This document shows, one piece after another, positions 1 to 9,138 of a stretch of 64,000 bases of DNA. Below the pieces are notes generated by a model. The model saw only the letters and a program-made list of their open reading frames with translations, ran no database searches and had not been told where the DNA came from. How positions within the stretch are numbered: the first letter of the stretch is position 1; each line of letters starts with the position of its first letter. The position numbers and the translations under genes were made by a program. The stretch is from Pseudomonadota bacterium (GTDB lineage: Bacteria; Pseudomonadota; Gammaproteobacteria; Steroidobacterales; Steroidobacteraceae), in NCBI GenBank assembly GCA_021847105.1, contig JAJZUT010000015.1, forward strand, positions 1-64,000, read 5' to 3'.

Positions 1-131
1 CATCCGCGCATCATGCCAAATTTCCGCCTTTCCACAACGTCGCCTAAACCCAATGAAAATAGACCCCGCGCCGTGATCAGGTCGCCAATTTCACCCACAC
101 GAAACCACGAAGACCCTAATGGAAATGTCAT
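1..131 (-). CDS. Partial hypothetical protein, runs off left edge
   Basis: An open frame reads leftward from an ATG at 131 to the window edge without a stop (43 complete codons). It is preceded by a good ribosome binding site, GGAG, five bases before the ATG. The visible peptide begins MTFPLGSSWFRVGEIGDLI and continues with a glycine-rich stretch. I do not recognise the family. It lies 79 bases downstream of the CBS-domain gene on the same strand and could be co-transcribed with it. The call rests only on the start context and the open frame, so it is tentative. Confidence 0.4.
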   Translation of the reverse strand, partial: MTFPLGSSWFRVGEIGDLITARGLFSLGLGDVVERRKFGMMRG

Positions 132-210
132 CTTCTCTCCGTGTGTCAGTAGTCGGGTGAGCGGCGCAGCACCACTCGCCAATGCGCTGCACCGCTTGTC
201 CCGAGCTCGC

Positions 211-687
211 TCAGGCGGCCGCTGCGTGGTGTGGCGGCTCGCAGATTGCAGCCAAAGTGCTGCCAATGTCGCTTTCGGTGACTTCCTTGCGGGAATGCGC
301 GCGCTCGCGCAGCGCCTCGCGCGCCAGATCGGCCAGCGAGATCATGCCGAGCAGCGCACCGTCGCGCTCGATGACCGGGAGGCGACGCAGGTGAGCCTCG
401 CGCATCACCCGCTCGGCTTGCGCGAGCGAATCCGATGGACGCACGGCGGTGAGTGAGCGCGACATTGCCTCGTTAACCCGCAGCGCGCTCAACGGCTTGC
501 CCTGGAACAGAGCGCTCATGCAGATGTCACGGTCGGTGATCATGCCAATCACACGCGGTATGCCGTCGCCGGCGCATACGGGAATGGCTCCGCAATCGTG
601 CTGCCACATGAGCTGCGCGGCGTGCGCGAGAGAGTCGCCCACGTGGCACGATTGAACATGTCGGGTCATGAGATTCTCGACGAGCAT
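211..687 (-). CDS. CBS-domain pair protein
   Basis: The 158-residue protein consists almost entirely of two CBS motifs. The first covers about residues 5-65 (MTRHVQSCHVGDSL to MITDRDICMSAL) and the second about 70-130 (VNEAMSRSLTAVRPSDSL to MISLADLA). Stand-alone CBS pairs usually bind adenine nucleotides and sense energy or redox status. The start at 687 is chosen because AGGAG precedes it; the frame extends further upstream but that part has no domain similarity. It sits 59 bases downstream of a universal stress protein gene on the same strand, and both neighbours fit a stress or energy-charge role. The exact ligand cannot be read from the sequence. Confidence 0.88.
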   Translation of the reverse strand: MLVENLMTRHVQSCHVGDSLAHAAQLMWQHDCGAIPVCAGDGIPRVIGMITDRDICMSALFQGKPLSALRVNEAMSRSLTAVRPSDSLAQAERVMREAHLRRLPVIERDGALLGMISLADLAREALRERAHSRKEVTESDIGSTLAAICEPPHHAAAA

Positions 688-746
688 GTGTAGGTCTCCT
701 CTGTGCAGCCAGCGGCGCGGTTCGCGCGGCCGGATCAGGGGTGAAC

Positions 747-1208
747 TCAGTCCTTCTCGCCCTCCGCAGCGTAGCGCAGCAGCAGTACTGGGATGAGCGT
801 GTGGCGCAGGATGTACTCCGCATCGCTGCCAAGCACCAAACGCCGCACGCCGCGACGGCCGTGTGTGCCGCAGACGATCAGGTCCGCGGGCCATTCCTGG
901 GCGTGGCGCACAATGGCAGCGCCAACGGGCGCTCCCATCTGCTCCACGAGGGCCGATGTCGCCGTCACGCCGGCGGCTTTGGCTCGGGCGTCAGCCTCAT
1001 TCAGCAGCGCATCGCCTGCAGCCCGCAAGGCCTCTTGCAGGTCGCCGGGGTTTGCACCGGCGCTGTCGGGCGAAACAATCAGCCACTCGTTCAGGACGTG
1101 CAGCAGACGCAGCGCGGCATTCTGATCCTTGGCGAGTTTAATTGCTTCCTCGAGACCACGGTTCGATGCGGGGCTGCCGTCGATCGGCACCAATATCCTT
1201 TTGTACAT
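747..1208 (-). CDS. Universal stress protein, UspA family
   Basis: This is a 153-residue single-domain Usp protein. It starts with the typical MYKRILVPIDGS beta strand and carries the ATP-binding signature near the C terminus: GTHGRRG, nine-residue spacing, then GSDAEYILR. That signature suggests a nucleotide-binding Usp. The start is the ATG at 1208, where the Usp fold begins; upstream codons in the same frame look non-coding. It lies just upstream of the CBS-pair gene on the same strand and opposite a group with a glycogen phosphorylase and a second Usp. The group reads as a starvation or energy-stress module (inference from neighbours). Confidence 0.92.
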   Translation of the reverse strand: MYKRILVPIDGSPASNRGLEEAIKLAKDQNAALRLLHVLNEWLIVSPDSAGANPGDLQEALRAAGDALLNEADARAKAAGVTATSALVEQMGAPVGAAIVRHAQEWPADLIVCGTHGRRGVRRLVLGSDAEYILRHTLIPVLLLRYAAEGEKD

Positions 1209-1448
1209 GGGACTGCTCTCTGATGATCGTTTGTGCAGTGGATGGCGGGCCGCTCCCGCCTCCTTTGGACGCAGAATGCCCAACAGTGGTCCGCTCGCTC
1301 AATACGTACTTGCCCGCCGCCCTGTCTGCGGTGTCGCAATGTGGGGGCAGCACCCAATCAGCCGGCTTTTACCTATTGTGGGGCCGCCGCCCGCTCGTAC
1401 AGTACGGGCGAGGGAATTCGGCGCCTTTGCGCCCGGGAGCAGTAAGCC

Positions 1449-1913
1449 ATGCGGATTAGAATCGTCGTGGCCGATCAGGCCGAAGCACGCTTTTACGATG
1501 CGGAGCCACCGGAAAAAGCTCTTCATGCCAGCGGTAGACTGCGCGATCCGAGCGCTCGTTTGCACGAGCGCGATCTTGTCAGCGATCGGCCCGGTCGGGT
1601 GTTTGAGCGAGCGGCGGTACTCGGCACTCGCCGCGGCGCCGTAGCCCATCACGACACGGGCGGAGAGCGCTCGGCCCGGCGTTATGCGGCGGTTGCATTC
1701 GCGCGGCGCATCGCTCTGCAGCTTGAGCGTGCGCAACGGGAGGGTCGCTTCGATCGAATTGTGCTCATGGCCAATCCGCGTTTTCTCGGCATGCTGCGTC
1801 GTGTGCTTCCGCCGCGGCTCATCCGTTGCGTTGTCGCAGAGGTGCCGAAGGACCTGGTCCATCAGAGCGATCAGGTGGTGAGCGCACACGTGCCGGGGAC
1901 CGCGCTGCGTTGA
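1449..1913 (+). CDS. Host attachment family protein
   Basis: The 154-residue protein begins MRIRIVVADQAEARFYDAE and contains an internal region RRYAAVAFARRIALQLERA followed by a strand LMANPRFLGMLR. This layout matches the family annotated as 'protein required for attachment to host cells' (host_attach). Despite the name, the family occurs in many free-living proteobacteria, and its N-terminal strand order resembles nuclease-like or eRF1-like folds. Its biochemical role is not established. It lies 34 bases before the glucan phosphorylase and probably shares a transcript with it. No signal peptide is visible, so it is probably cytoplasmic. Confidence 0.75.
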   Translation: MRIRIVVADQAEARFYDAEPPEKALHASGRLRDPSARLHERDLVSDRPGRVFERAAVLGTRRGAVAHHDTGGERSARRYAAVAFARRIALQLERAQREGRFDRIVLMANPRFLGMLRRVLPPRLIRCVVAEVPKDLVHQSDQVVSAHVPGTALR

Positions 1914-1947
1914 GCCGGCGCTCGGCGTGCCGAGGGGCAATACGGGG

Positions 1948-3684
1948 ATGCTCGACGAGTTCGTGAGTCAGCCGTGCGTGGCGTACTTTTCCATGGAGAT
2001 CGCGCTGCGCAACGAAATCCCGACTTATGCGGGCGGGCTAGGCGTTCTCGCCGGTGATACGCTGCGCTCGGCGGCTGATCTGCGTCTGCCACTGGTCGGC
2101 GTGACGCTGGTGAGCCGCGCCGGTTATTTCCGACAGCAGTTCGATGCTGCCGGCCAGCAGCTCGAGCAGCGGGCGGTCTGGGAGCCGCAGCAGTGGGCGC
2201 AAGCACTCGATGCGAAAGTGGCGGTGCGCATCGAGGACCGGCCAGTCTGGGTGAGTGCATGGCTGTACGTCATCGAGAGTCGTCTCGGCGGAAGCGCGCC
2301 GGTGCTGCTGCTCGATACAGATCTGGCGGAGAACAGCCCGAAGGACCGCGAGATCAGCCATTCCCTTTATGGCGGTGACGACGAATACCGCCTCAAGCAG
2401 GAGATGGTGCTGGGACTGGGAGGCGTGAGGATTCTGCGGGCGCTCGGCTTTGAGATCAGTGCCTACCATATGAATGAAGGCCACTCGGCGCTGCTCGGTG
2501 TGGAGCTCATGCGCCGCTTCGCCTATCCGGCCGACGACGTGCGCCCGGGGGAGCCGCTGTACGACCTGCCGCGGGTGCGGGACCTGTGCCGCTTCACGAC
2601 CCACACGCCGGTTGAGGCAGGGCATGATCGTTTTCCGTATGAATTGGTCAAGCGGCTGTTTGCAAGCAGCGTATATGGTTACAACAACCATCAGGTGCCG
2701 ACGCCCGGCGCGCCGGGAACAGAGCACGGACCGATAGAGTTCGGCACGCTGAGGGAACTCGGCGGCGCGGATTGTCTCAACATGACGCGTCTCGCGCTCA
2801 ACGTCAGTGACTTCGTCAACGGTGTCGCCAAGCGTCATGCGGAAGTGTCAGCCAAGATGTACCCAGGCTACCAGGTACGGGCGATTACCAACGGGGTGCA
2901 TCCCTTTGCCTGGAGTGCGCCCAGTTTCCGCGAGCTCTATGACCGATGTATCCCGGGCTGGTGTCATGAGCCGGAGCTGCTGGCGCGAGTGCATGGCATT
3001 GCGGATGCCGATCTGCTGAGTGCGCATGCCAGGGCCAAGCAGGCGCTGATCGACAAAGTTGCCGCGCTGAGCGGAATCACGCTTGACCCGACGGTCGCCA
3101 CCGTCTGCTTCGCTCGCCGCATGACCGCATACAAGCGACCCGAGATGCTCTTCAGCGATATTACGCGCCTGAAGTCGATCGCCCGGCAGCAGCCTCTGCA
3201 GATCGTGCTTGCCGGCAAGGCGCACCCGCACGATGTGGAGGGTAAGCGGTTGATCGCGCGCCTGCACGAGCACGCGCGTGAACTCGCCGGCAGCATCGCG
3301 GTTGCGTATCTACCCGATTACGACCTCGATCTGGCGCTGCTGCTGGTTTCGGGCGCAGACGTCTGGCTGAACACGCCGCTGCCACCGCTCGAGGCATCGG
3401 GCACGAGCGGTATGAAGGCCGCGTTCAATGGCGTGCCGAGCCTCTCGGTGCTTGACGGGTGGTGGATCGAGGGGTGCATCGAAGGGGTGACCGGGTGGGC
3501 GATCGAGGAGGCCGCCTCGCTATACGAGAAGCTCGAGCGGATCGTGTTGCCGCGCTATTACGAGACGGCAGACGGACGGCACGGCTGGGTGCGGATCATG
3601 AAGGCCGTCATCGGCACCAATGCAGCCTACTTCAACAGTCACCGCATGATGCGCCGATACGCGACGGAGGCATATCTACGCTGA
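1948..3684 (+). CDS. glgP: Alpha-glucan (glycogen) phosphorylase, short type
   Basis: The enzyme releases glucose-1-phosphate from alpha-1,4-glucans such as glycogen, using pyridoxal phosphate. The N terminus has YFSMEIALRNEIPTYAGGLG, typical of the short alpha-glucan phosphorylase family. The PLP-lysine region near residue 490 reads EASGTSGMKAAFNG. At 578 residues it is shorter than E. coli GlgP (about 815), as expected for this family. The ATG at 1948 is preferred because GAGGGG lies about 11 bases upstream; a GTG at 1927 is the alternative start. It follows the host-attachment gene and precedes a tandem Usp gene, suggesting mobilisation of reserves under stress. Confidence 0.93.
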   Translation: MLDEFVSQPCVAYFSMEIALRNEIPTYAGGLGVLAGDTLRSAADLRLPLVGVTLVSRAGYFRQQFDAAGQQLEQRAVWEPQQWAQALDAKVAVRIEDRPVWVSAWLYVIESRLGGSAPVLLLDTDLAENSPKDREISHSLYGGDDEYRLKQEMVLGLGGVRILRALGFEISAYHMNEGHSALLGVELMRRFAYPADDVRPGEPLYDLPRVRDLCRFTTHTPVEAGHDRFPYELVKRLFASSVYGYNNHQVPTPGAPGTEHGPIEFGTLRELGGADCLNMTRLALNVSDFVNGVAKRHAEVSAKMYPGYQVRAITNGVHPFAWSAPSFRELYDRCIPGWCHEPELLARVHGIADADLLSAHARAKQALIDKVAALSGITLDPTVATVCFARRMTAYKRPEMLFSDITRLKSIARQQPLQIVLAGKAHPHDVEGKRLIARLHEHARELAGSIAVAYLPDYDLDLALLLVSGADVWLNTPLPPLEASGTSGMKAAFNGVPSLSVLDGWWIEGCIEGVTGWAIEEAASLYEKLERIVLPRYYETADGRHGWVRIMKAVIGTNAAYFNSHRMMRRYATEAYLR

Positions 3685-3833
3685 TCCAAGTCATCTCTTC
3701 GGGGGGAGGTGCCTCGCGGAGCCGAGGTCGGATCAGGGACTGTGCGGATGGTATTCCCGATTTGTGTATGCGAGCGTAAAAGTGGGTTCCGGCCGAAAGG
3801 CTGGCGAGATGGCGCGCCGAGAGGGTTTGGGCA

Positions 3834-4853
3834 ATGGGTAAGACAAGTTCGATACTGGCTGTGGCTCAGCACGGCACGTCCGATACCGTGTTGCTCGCCA
3901 AGGCGGCCGCACTGGCCCGCGCGTTCGGATTCGGACTTGAGCTGTTTCTGTGCGATGCTGAGCAGGCCTATGCACTGAAGCATGATTACCAGCCAGCCGG
4001 ACATGACAAGGCAATGAGCGCGTGCATCGCGCGCGGCAAAGCGTATCTCGCGGAGCAGCGCAAACTGATCGATCCCGCGGTGAGCTCGGTGGCTGTGGAT
4101 GCCGCCTGCGAAAGTCCGCTCTACGAAGGGGTCGTGCACAAGGTGCAGCGCTGTCATCCGGAGCTGGTGATGAAGGCGGCCGGCGGCATTGATCGCCGGG
4201 GACACAGTGCCTTCGACGAGAACGATTGGCAGCTGATGCGCACCTGCCCTGCGACGCTTGCGCTGGTGCAAGCGCGGCATTGGCGCAAGCGGCTGCGCAT
4301 CGCTGCGGCAATCGATGTTTCGGATGAGGAAACCGAAGGGCTGGCCAATGCCATCATCCGGATTGCGCGTCGCTTGGCGCTGGCCACCGGTGGCGAACTC
4401 GAGCTCGTCTACGCCGAGCGAATGCCCCCGGAGAACAGCGAAAGCAGAGCCCGGGCGTCCAAGCTGCGCACCTTGGCGCGCATGGTCGATCTCGATGAGC
4501 GTCATGCCCATATCCTGCCGGGTACGCCCGAGCAGGAGTTGGCGGCGTTTGCGGCCGGGCGTGATTACGACGTGCTGGTGTTGGGCGCGCTGACTCACCG
4601 CAAGGCGCCTGTTCGGCTGGTTGGTTCGTTGACCTCGACCCTGGTCGAGGCGCTCGATAGCGACTTTCTGCTGATCAAGCCGGACGCGGCGGTTGCCGAG
4701 GGTCGTGTGCCGCGCGGATCGCGGTCTCACTCTGCCGATGCGCTGGCGCCGGCGGCGCGCAACGCCGCGGTGCGCGCCTGGATGGGCAGGGCAGCGGGGG
4801 GAGCCGGTCAGCCTGATCTGCTGCGTGCTTCAAGCGCCTCCCAGCGCTCGTAG
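3834..4853 (+). CDS. Tandem universal stress protein, UspE-like
   Basis: The 339-residue protein has two Usp-like halves. The first starts SSILAVAQHGTSDT; the second starts near residue 153 (KRLRIAAAIDVSD) and ends with DVLVLGALTHR and LLIKPDA. The tandem layout and length resemble UspE. The strict glycine ATP-binding signature is not obvious in the first half, so nucleotide binding may be confined to one half or lost. A GAGAGGG ribosome binding site precedes the ATG at 3834. The last 46 bases overlap the 3' end of uup on the other strand. The C-terminal tail after residue 300 is Ala/Arg/Gly-rich and probably disordered. Confidence 0.85.
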   Translation: MGKTSSILAVAQHGTSDTVLLAKAAALARAFGFGLELFLCDAEQAYALKHDYQPAGHDKAMSACIARGKAYLAEQRKLIDPAVSSVAVDAACESPLYEGVVHKVQRCHPELVMKAAGGIDRRGHSAFDENDWQLMRTCPATLALVQARHWRKRLRIAAAIDVSDEETEGLANAIIRIARRLALATGGELELVYAERMPPENSESRARASKLRTLARMVDLDERHAHILPGTPEQELAAFAAGRDYDVLVLGALTHRKAPVRLVGSLTSTLVEALDSDFLLIKPDAAVAEGRVPRGSRSHSADALAPAARNAAVRAWMGRAAGGAGQPDLLRASSASQRS

Positions 4854-6661
4854 AGGCGCTCGAGTTCGGCGGCAATCTCGCTTAATCGTTCGCTGTCGCT
4901 GCGGATGCGATCCGCACCACCGCTGTGGTAGTCGGCTTCGCTCATGCGCGCGACGATTTCGGTCTGCTCGTGCTCTAGGGCTTCGATTCTCCCGGGCAAG
5001 GCGGCCAGTTCCCGGCCTTCCATGTAACCGAGGCGTCCGACCCGAGGGGGGCGCTTGAGCGCAGCCGTCTCCGGCGACTTCTCGCCCGGCGCAGACTGGG
5101 GTTCGGCGCGCACGCGCGACAGCTGCGGTTGCGGTCGTTGTCGCAGCCAGTCGGTGTAACCGCCGACGTAGGCACGCCATTGACCGTCCCCCTCCGCAGC
5201 GAATGTCTGTGTTACGACATTATCGAGAAACCGCCGGTCGTGACTCACCAGCAGCAGCGTCCCGGTGTAGTCCTGCAGCCGCTGCTCGAGCAGCTCCAAC
5301 GAGTCGATGTCGAGATCGTTGGTGGGCTCATCGAGCACCAGCAGATTGGCAGGGCGGGCGAACAGGCGGGCGAGAAACAGGCGGTTGCGCTCGCCACCCG
5401 AGAGCATCCGGATTGGGGATTTGGCCCGATGCGGCGGGAAGAGGAAGTCCCCGAGGTAGGTCATGATGTGCTTGCGTTCGGTACCGATGCTGATCCAGTC
5501 GGAACCGGGACTGATCGCCTCGGCCAGCGTCGCTTCGGGGTCCAGTTGCGCGCGCATCTGATCGAAGTAGGCAACTTGAAGATGGGTGCCAAGTCGAACG
5601 CTGCCCCGCTCCGGAGCAAGCTGCCCGAGGATGATGCGCAGCAGCGTAGACTTGCCGGCTCCGTTCGGGCCGATCAGTCCGACGCGATCCCCGCGCATGA
5701 TGCGGGTCGTAAAATCCTCAATCACGGTACGGCCGGCGAACGACTGGCCGACGGCGGTGAGTTCGGCGACCAGTTGCCCCGAGCGCTCGCCGGCGTCCAG
5801 CGCGAGTTTGATGCTGCCGATGCGATCGCGCCGCTGCAGGCGTTGTTCGCGCAGGCGCTCCAAGCGTTGCACGCGCCCCTCGTTGCGCGTGCGTCGGGCT
5901 TCGACGCCCTTGCGGATCCAGACTTCCTCCTGCTGCCAGAATTTCTCGAAGCGACGCCGCGCAAGATCCTCGGCGGCAATCTGCTCGTCGCGGCGACTCT
6001 CGTAGGTGGCGAAGTTGCCTGGATAGGAGCGCAGCACGCCCCGGTCGAGCTCGATGATCCGCGTGGCGATGCCGTCGAGAAACGCCCGATCGTGCGTTAC
6101 GACGATCGCCGCCGGCGCCTTGCGTACAAACTCCTCCAAGGTTCCGATGCCCTCGATGTCCAGGTGATTGGTTGGCTCATCGAGCAACAGCAGATCCGGC
6201 GAGGAGGCGAAGGCGAGTGCGAGTGCGGCACGCTTGCGCTCGCCGCCTGAGCAGCGCTGCGGATCCTCGCCACCATGCAGTCCAAAGCGCTGGAGAAGCT
6301 CCGCCAGACGCGACTGCAGCTGCCAGCGTTCGCGGTCCGCACCATGCAGTTCTTCGTCTGAGCAGGCGGTGGCATGCCCCACCGTACGAGCTCGCTCGAG
6401 AAGGCTCTCGCGCACCGTGGCACTGTGTGGCAGCAACGGCTCTTGTTCGACGAACGCGACGCGCAATCCCGAGCGACGCTGAATCTCGCCGTCATCGAGC
6501 GCCTGGATCCCGGCGATCACTTTCAGAACGGTGGACTTGCCCGTGCCATTGCGACCGATGAATCCGAGCCGCTCTGCGGAGTGAATCGTCAGGGTGGCCC
6601 CATCGAGGAGGGCATGCTCGCCGAAGGCAAGGTGCGCATCGCGCAGTGTGGTGAGAGACAT
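4808..6661 (-). CDS. uup: ABC-F ATPase Uup
   Basis: The 617-residue protein has two ABC ATPase domains and no membrane segments. Walker A motifs are GRNGTGKST and GPNGAGKST, signatures are CSGGERKRAALA and LSGGERNRLFLA, and Walker B regions include LLLDEPTNHLD and LVLDEPTNDLD. The linker between domains is rich in Arg and charged residues, and the C terminus carries a coiled-coil segment (about 540-617), as in Uup. ABC-F proteins act on the ribosome, and Uup is also linked to branched DNA intermediates. The start is the ATG at 6661, preceded by GGAAG. It is divergent from rhlE and overlaps the uspE-like gene at its 3' end. Confidence 0.93.
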   Translation of the reverse strand: MSLTTLRDAHLAFGEHALLDGATLTIHSAERLGFIGRNGTGKSTVLKVIAGIQALDDGEIQRRSGLRVAFVEQEPLLPHSATVRESLLERARTVGHATACSDEELHGADRERWQLQSRLAELLQRFGLHGGEDPQRCSGGERKRAALALAFASSPDLLLLDEPTNHLDIEGIGTLEEFVRKAPAAIVVTHDRAFLDGIATRIIELDRGVLRSYPGNFATYESRRDEQIAAEDLARRRFEKFWQQEEVWIRKGVEARRTRNEGRVQRLERLREQRLQRRDRIGSIKLALDAGERSGQLVAELTAVGQSFAGRTVIEDFTTRIMRGDRVGLIGPNGAGKSTLLRIILGQLAPERGSVRLGTHLQVAYFDQMRAQLDPEATLAEAISPGSDWISIGTERKHIMTYLGDFLFPPHRAKSPIRMLSGGERNRLFLARLFARPANLLVLDEPTNDLDIDSLELLEQRLQDYTGTLLLVSHDRRFLDNVVTQTFAAEGDGQWRAYVGGYTDWLRQRPQPQLSRVRAEPQSAPGEKSPETAALKRPPRVGRLGYMEGRELAALPGRIEALEHEQTEIVARMSEADYHSGGADRIRSDSERLSEIAAELERLYERWEALEARSRSG

Positions 6662-6693
6662 CTCTTCCAGTCGAACACGATTGGACTTGGGGT

Positions 6694-6728
6694 CGGCGGA
6701 CCGGTATAGTCCGCCGTGCAAGACTATA
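6694..6728. promoter_or_regulatory. Nested inverted repeats between uup and rhlE
   Basis: Two overlapping dyads sit in the 240-base divergent region. CGGCGGAC (6694-6701) pairs with GTCCGCCG (6709-6716). TATAGTC (6705-6711) pairs with GACTATA (6722-6728). The second dyad gives a TATAGT hexamer on both strands, so it could hold back-to-back -10 elements for uup and rhlE; the first could form a hairpin in a leader or act as an operator. No function is demonstrated. Confidence 0.4.
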
Positions 6729-6901
6729 CAGGCGCCAAGCGGTCTGCGCCTGCCTCGCTCGCGGTCAAGCCATCCCGGCTTCGCTTCGATATCCGAACAC
6801 TCCCTCGCTTCGACCGCCACGGCCTAAAAGAGGCTTTCCCGCCGGACACTCCGTAGCGGGCGAGCGGCCGTTCGCGCGAGCTTATCGTTACAGAGGTATT
6901 C

Positions 6902-8395
6902 ATGTCGTTTTCCAATCTCGGGCTCATGCCCGAGCTGCTGCGCGCCGTTGAAGAGAAGGGTTACACGGCGCCGACTCCGATTCAGGCGGGCACGATCCCC
7001 GCTATCCTTTCCGGCCGCGACGTGCTCGCTGGCGCCCAAACGGGTACCGGCAAGACGGCCGCGTTTGTGCTGCCGATCCTGCAGCATCTGATGCAGGGCA
7101 CCGGCAGCGCGCCACGCGCGCTGGTGCTGACCCCAACCCGCGAACTCGCCGCGCAGATTGCCGACAACGCGGCCGGTTACGGTCGGTATCTGAAGATGCG
7201 TACGGCCGTGGTATTCGGCGGTGTTGGCATCAACCCCCAGATTGATCAGCTGCGTCGCGGGTGCGATCTGCTGATCGCAACCCCGGGACGGCTGCTCGAC
7301 CTGAGCGAGCAGGGCGCGCTCGACCTGAGCCGAATTCAATATTTCGTGCTCGACGAGGCAGACCGCATGCTCGATATGGGGTTCATCCATGCGATCCGCC
7401 GCGTGCTGAAGCTGCTGCCTCCGCAGCGGCAGAATCTCATGTTCTCGGCGACGTACTCCGATGACATCCGGGCCCTCGCGCAGCGCTTCCTGCGTGATCC
7501 GGTCAATGTCGAAGTGGCGAGCCGCAACTCCACGGCCGAGCGGGTGACGCAGTCGTTGTACCGAGTACCCAAGGACAGCAAGCGCCACCTGCTCGCGCAT
7601 CTGATTCAGGACGGCAACTGGCAACAGGTGCTGGTGTTCACGCGCACCAAGCATGGCGCAAACCGACTCGCGAAGCAGCTCGGTGACGCTGGCATTGCTG
7701 CCGCGGCGATTCACGGCAACAAGAGCCAAGCGGCCCGCGTGCGTGCACTCACGGACTTCAAGAACCTGCGCGTGACTGCGCTGGTCGCGACCGAAGTGGC
7801 CGCGCGTGGCCTCGACATCAAGGAGCTGCCGCACGTTGTGAACTACGAGCTGCCGAACGTTCCGGAGGACTACGTTCACCGCATCGGCCGTACAGCGCGC
7901 GCCGGTGCGACCGGCTCGGCAGTCTCGCTGGTTTCGACGGACGAGGAGCCGCTGCTGCGCGACATCGAGAGGCTCCTGAAGCGAGCCATCACGGTGGCAC
8001 CAGTGCCGCAGTTCCCGATTCTTGCCGCAGCGGCAGAATCTCCGCAGACCGAGCAGCGCGAGGCGGCTCGCGATTCATCGCGAACTCACGAGCGTGCCGG
8101 CAACGGTGGGCGGGGCGGACGGCGGGGCCCTCGTCGTGCGCAGCATGGTGCGGGACATGGTGCCGGTGGGCATCATGGGGGTCATTCCGGCAGCCAGCGA
8201 CCCTCGGGCCCACCGCGCGGCGAGTCCCGCGCGGGCGGCGCAGAAGGCGGGCAGCGACGCGCCGGCCAATCCCCGGGTGCACCGCGAGGTGCCGGCGAGC
8301 CGCAACGTCGTGACGGACGCAGTGAGCAACGTCGCGGGGGCGAGGGGCGCGGCGCCGATGCCAACCGTGGCAGTTGGGGCTGGCGGCGCGCCTAA
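6902..8395 (+). CDS. rhlE: DEAD-box RNA helicase, RhlE type
   Basis: An ATP-dependent RNA helicase of 497 residues. The order of motifs is complete: AQTGTGKT (I), PTRELAAQ (Ia), [13 protein letters not shown] (II), SAT (III), [15 protein letters not shown] (V) and [10 protein letters not shown] (VI). From about residue 385 the protein becomes a Gly/Arg/Gln-rich low-complexity tail, typical of RhlE-like helicases in GC-rich proteobacteria and probably used for RNA contact. The start ATG is preceded by AGAGG. It likely works in ribosome assembly or RNA decay. A strong hairpin follows the stop codon and separates it from the convergent hsp20 gene. Confidence 0.94.
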   Translation: MSFSNLGLMPELLRAVEEKGYTAPTPIQAGTIPAILSGRDVLAGAQTGTGKTAAFVLPILQHLMQGTGSAPRALVLTPTRELAAQIADNAAGYGRYLKMRTAVVFGGVGINPQIDQLRRGCDLLIATPGRLLDLSEQGALDLSRIQYFVLDEADRMLDMGFIHAIRRVLKLLPPQRQNLMFSATYSDDIRALAQRFLRDPVNVEVASRNSTAERVTQSLYRVPKDSKRHLLAHLIQDGNWQQVLVFTRTKHGANRLAKQLGDAGIAAAAIHGNKSQAARVRALTDFKNLRVTALVATEVAARGLDIKELPHVVNYELPNVPEDYVHRIGRTARAGATGSAVSLVSTDEEPLLRDIERLLKRAITVAPVPQFPILAAAAESPQTEQREAARDSSRTHERAGNGGRGGRRGPRRAQHGAGHGAGGHHGGHSGSQRPSGPPRGESRAGGAEGGQRRAGQSPGAPRGAGEPQRRDGRSEQRRGGEGRGADANRGSWGWRRA

Positions 8396-8410
8396 GCGTT
8401 CCGCAGAGCG

Positions 8411-8440
8411 GAGCGGGCCGACCGAGGAGTCGGCCCGCTC
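8411..8440. terminator. Bidirectional hairpin between rhlE and hsp20
   Basis: A perfect 12-base inverted repeat, GAGCGGGCCGAC and GTCGGCCCGCTC, is separated by a six-base loop. It sits 15 bases after the rhlE stop and 63 bases after the hsp20 stop on the other strand. No T tract follows, so it is a strong hairpin with presumed rather than classical terminator function. Confidence 0.7.
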
Positions 8441-8503
8441 ACTCTGGGCGCATCGGCCCGTCGAGCACTCGCAGCGTCAGGCCGATCCCGCAGCGCTCCA
8501 CGA

Positions 8504-8944
8504 TCACTGGATCGTGATCTCCTTGGGCTTTTTCTGTTCGGCCTTCGGGATGTGCACGCTCAGCACACCGTCCTTGCTCTCGCAGTGGATGGCATCGGCC
8601 TTGATGTTGTCAGGCAGCGAGAAGGCGCGCGTGAAACTGCCGTAGTAGTTCTCTACACGGTGATATTTCTCGTTGGTTTCCTCCTTGTGCTGCTTGCGCT
8701 CGCCCTGGATCGTGAGCATGCCGTCACCGAAGGTGACCTTCACGTCCTCTTTCTTCATCCCGGGCAGGTCGGCTCGGACCAAGTATTCCTTGTCGGTCTC
8801 GCTGATGTCCGCCGAGGGCGACCATTCGACAGTGACGCCACCGTCGCCTTCCACGGCGAGGCGTGGGCCGCGAGAGAGCCGCGGCATCATGCGGTTGAAC
8901 AGGTTCTCGACATCCGCGAACGGATCCCAGCGAATGAGGCTCAT
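8504..8944 (-). CDS. Small heat shock protein, Hsp20/IbpA family
   Basis: A 146-residue alpha-crystallin-type chaperone that holds unfolding proteins. The N terminus, MSLIRWDPFADVENLFNRM, is typical of proteobacterial class A Hsp20 proteins. The alpha-crystallin domain spans about residues 38-135, with DLPGMKKEDVKV, GERK and a C-terminal VHIPKAEQKKPKEI. The start ATG at 8944 has GGGAGT upstream. A short hairpin (GTCCCG gt CGGGAC, 8976-8989) lies in the leader and might influence expression, but no clear heat-shock promoter could be recognised. Confidence 0.93.
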   Translation of the reverse strand: MSLIRWDPFADVENLFNRMMPRLSRGPRLAVEGDGGVTVEWSPSADISETDKEYLVRADLPGMKKEDVKVTFGDGMLTIQGERKQHKEETNEKYHRVENYYGSFTRAFSLPDNIKADAIHCESKDGVLSVHIPKAEQKKPKEITIQ

Positions 8945-9138
8945 GGCGATACTCCCGTGTGACTGCAATGATGGTGTCCCGGTCGGGACGGGAGGATGTT
9001 TGGGGATCGCCGGCGTTTGGGTTATTCGGTGATTTACCTACGATCGGCGCCAATCCCACGGTTCGCAGTGAGCCTGGGCGCGGTCAGTGCAGCAGGAATG
9101 CGGCATCTCACGCCGAGCGGACACCGTGCCCGCAGGCG

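Noticed and set aside
5129..6250. A 373-codon open frame on the plus strand
   Set aside because: Antisense to uup, whose motifs are unmistakable; no recognisable protein features.
8100..8390. Repeat-like GC-rich stretch that could be taken for a repeat array
   Set aside because: It encodes the Gly/Arg-rich tail of the RNA helicase; there are no regular direct repeats or spacers, so not CRISPR.
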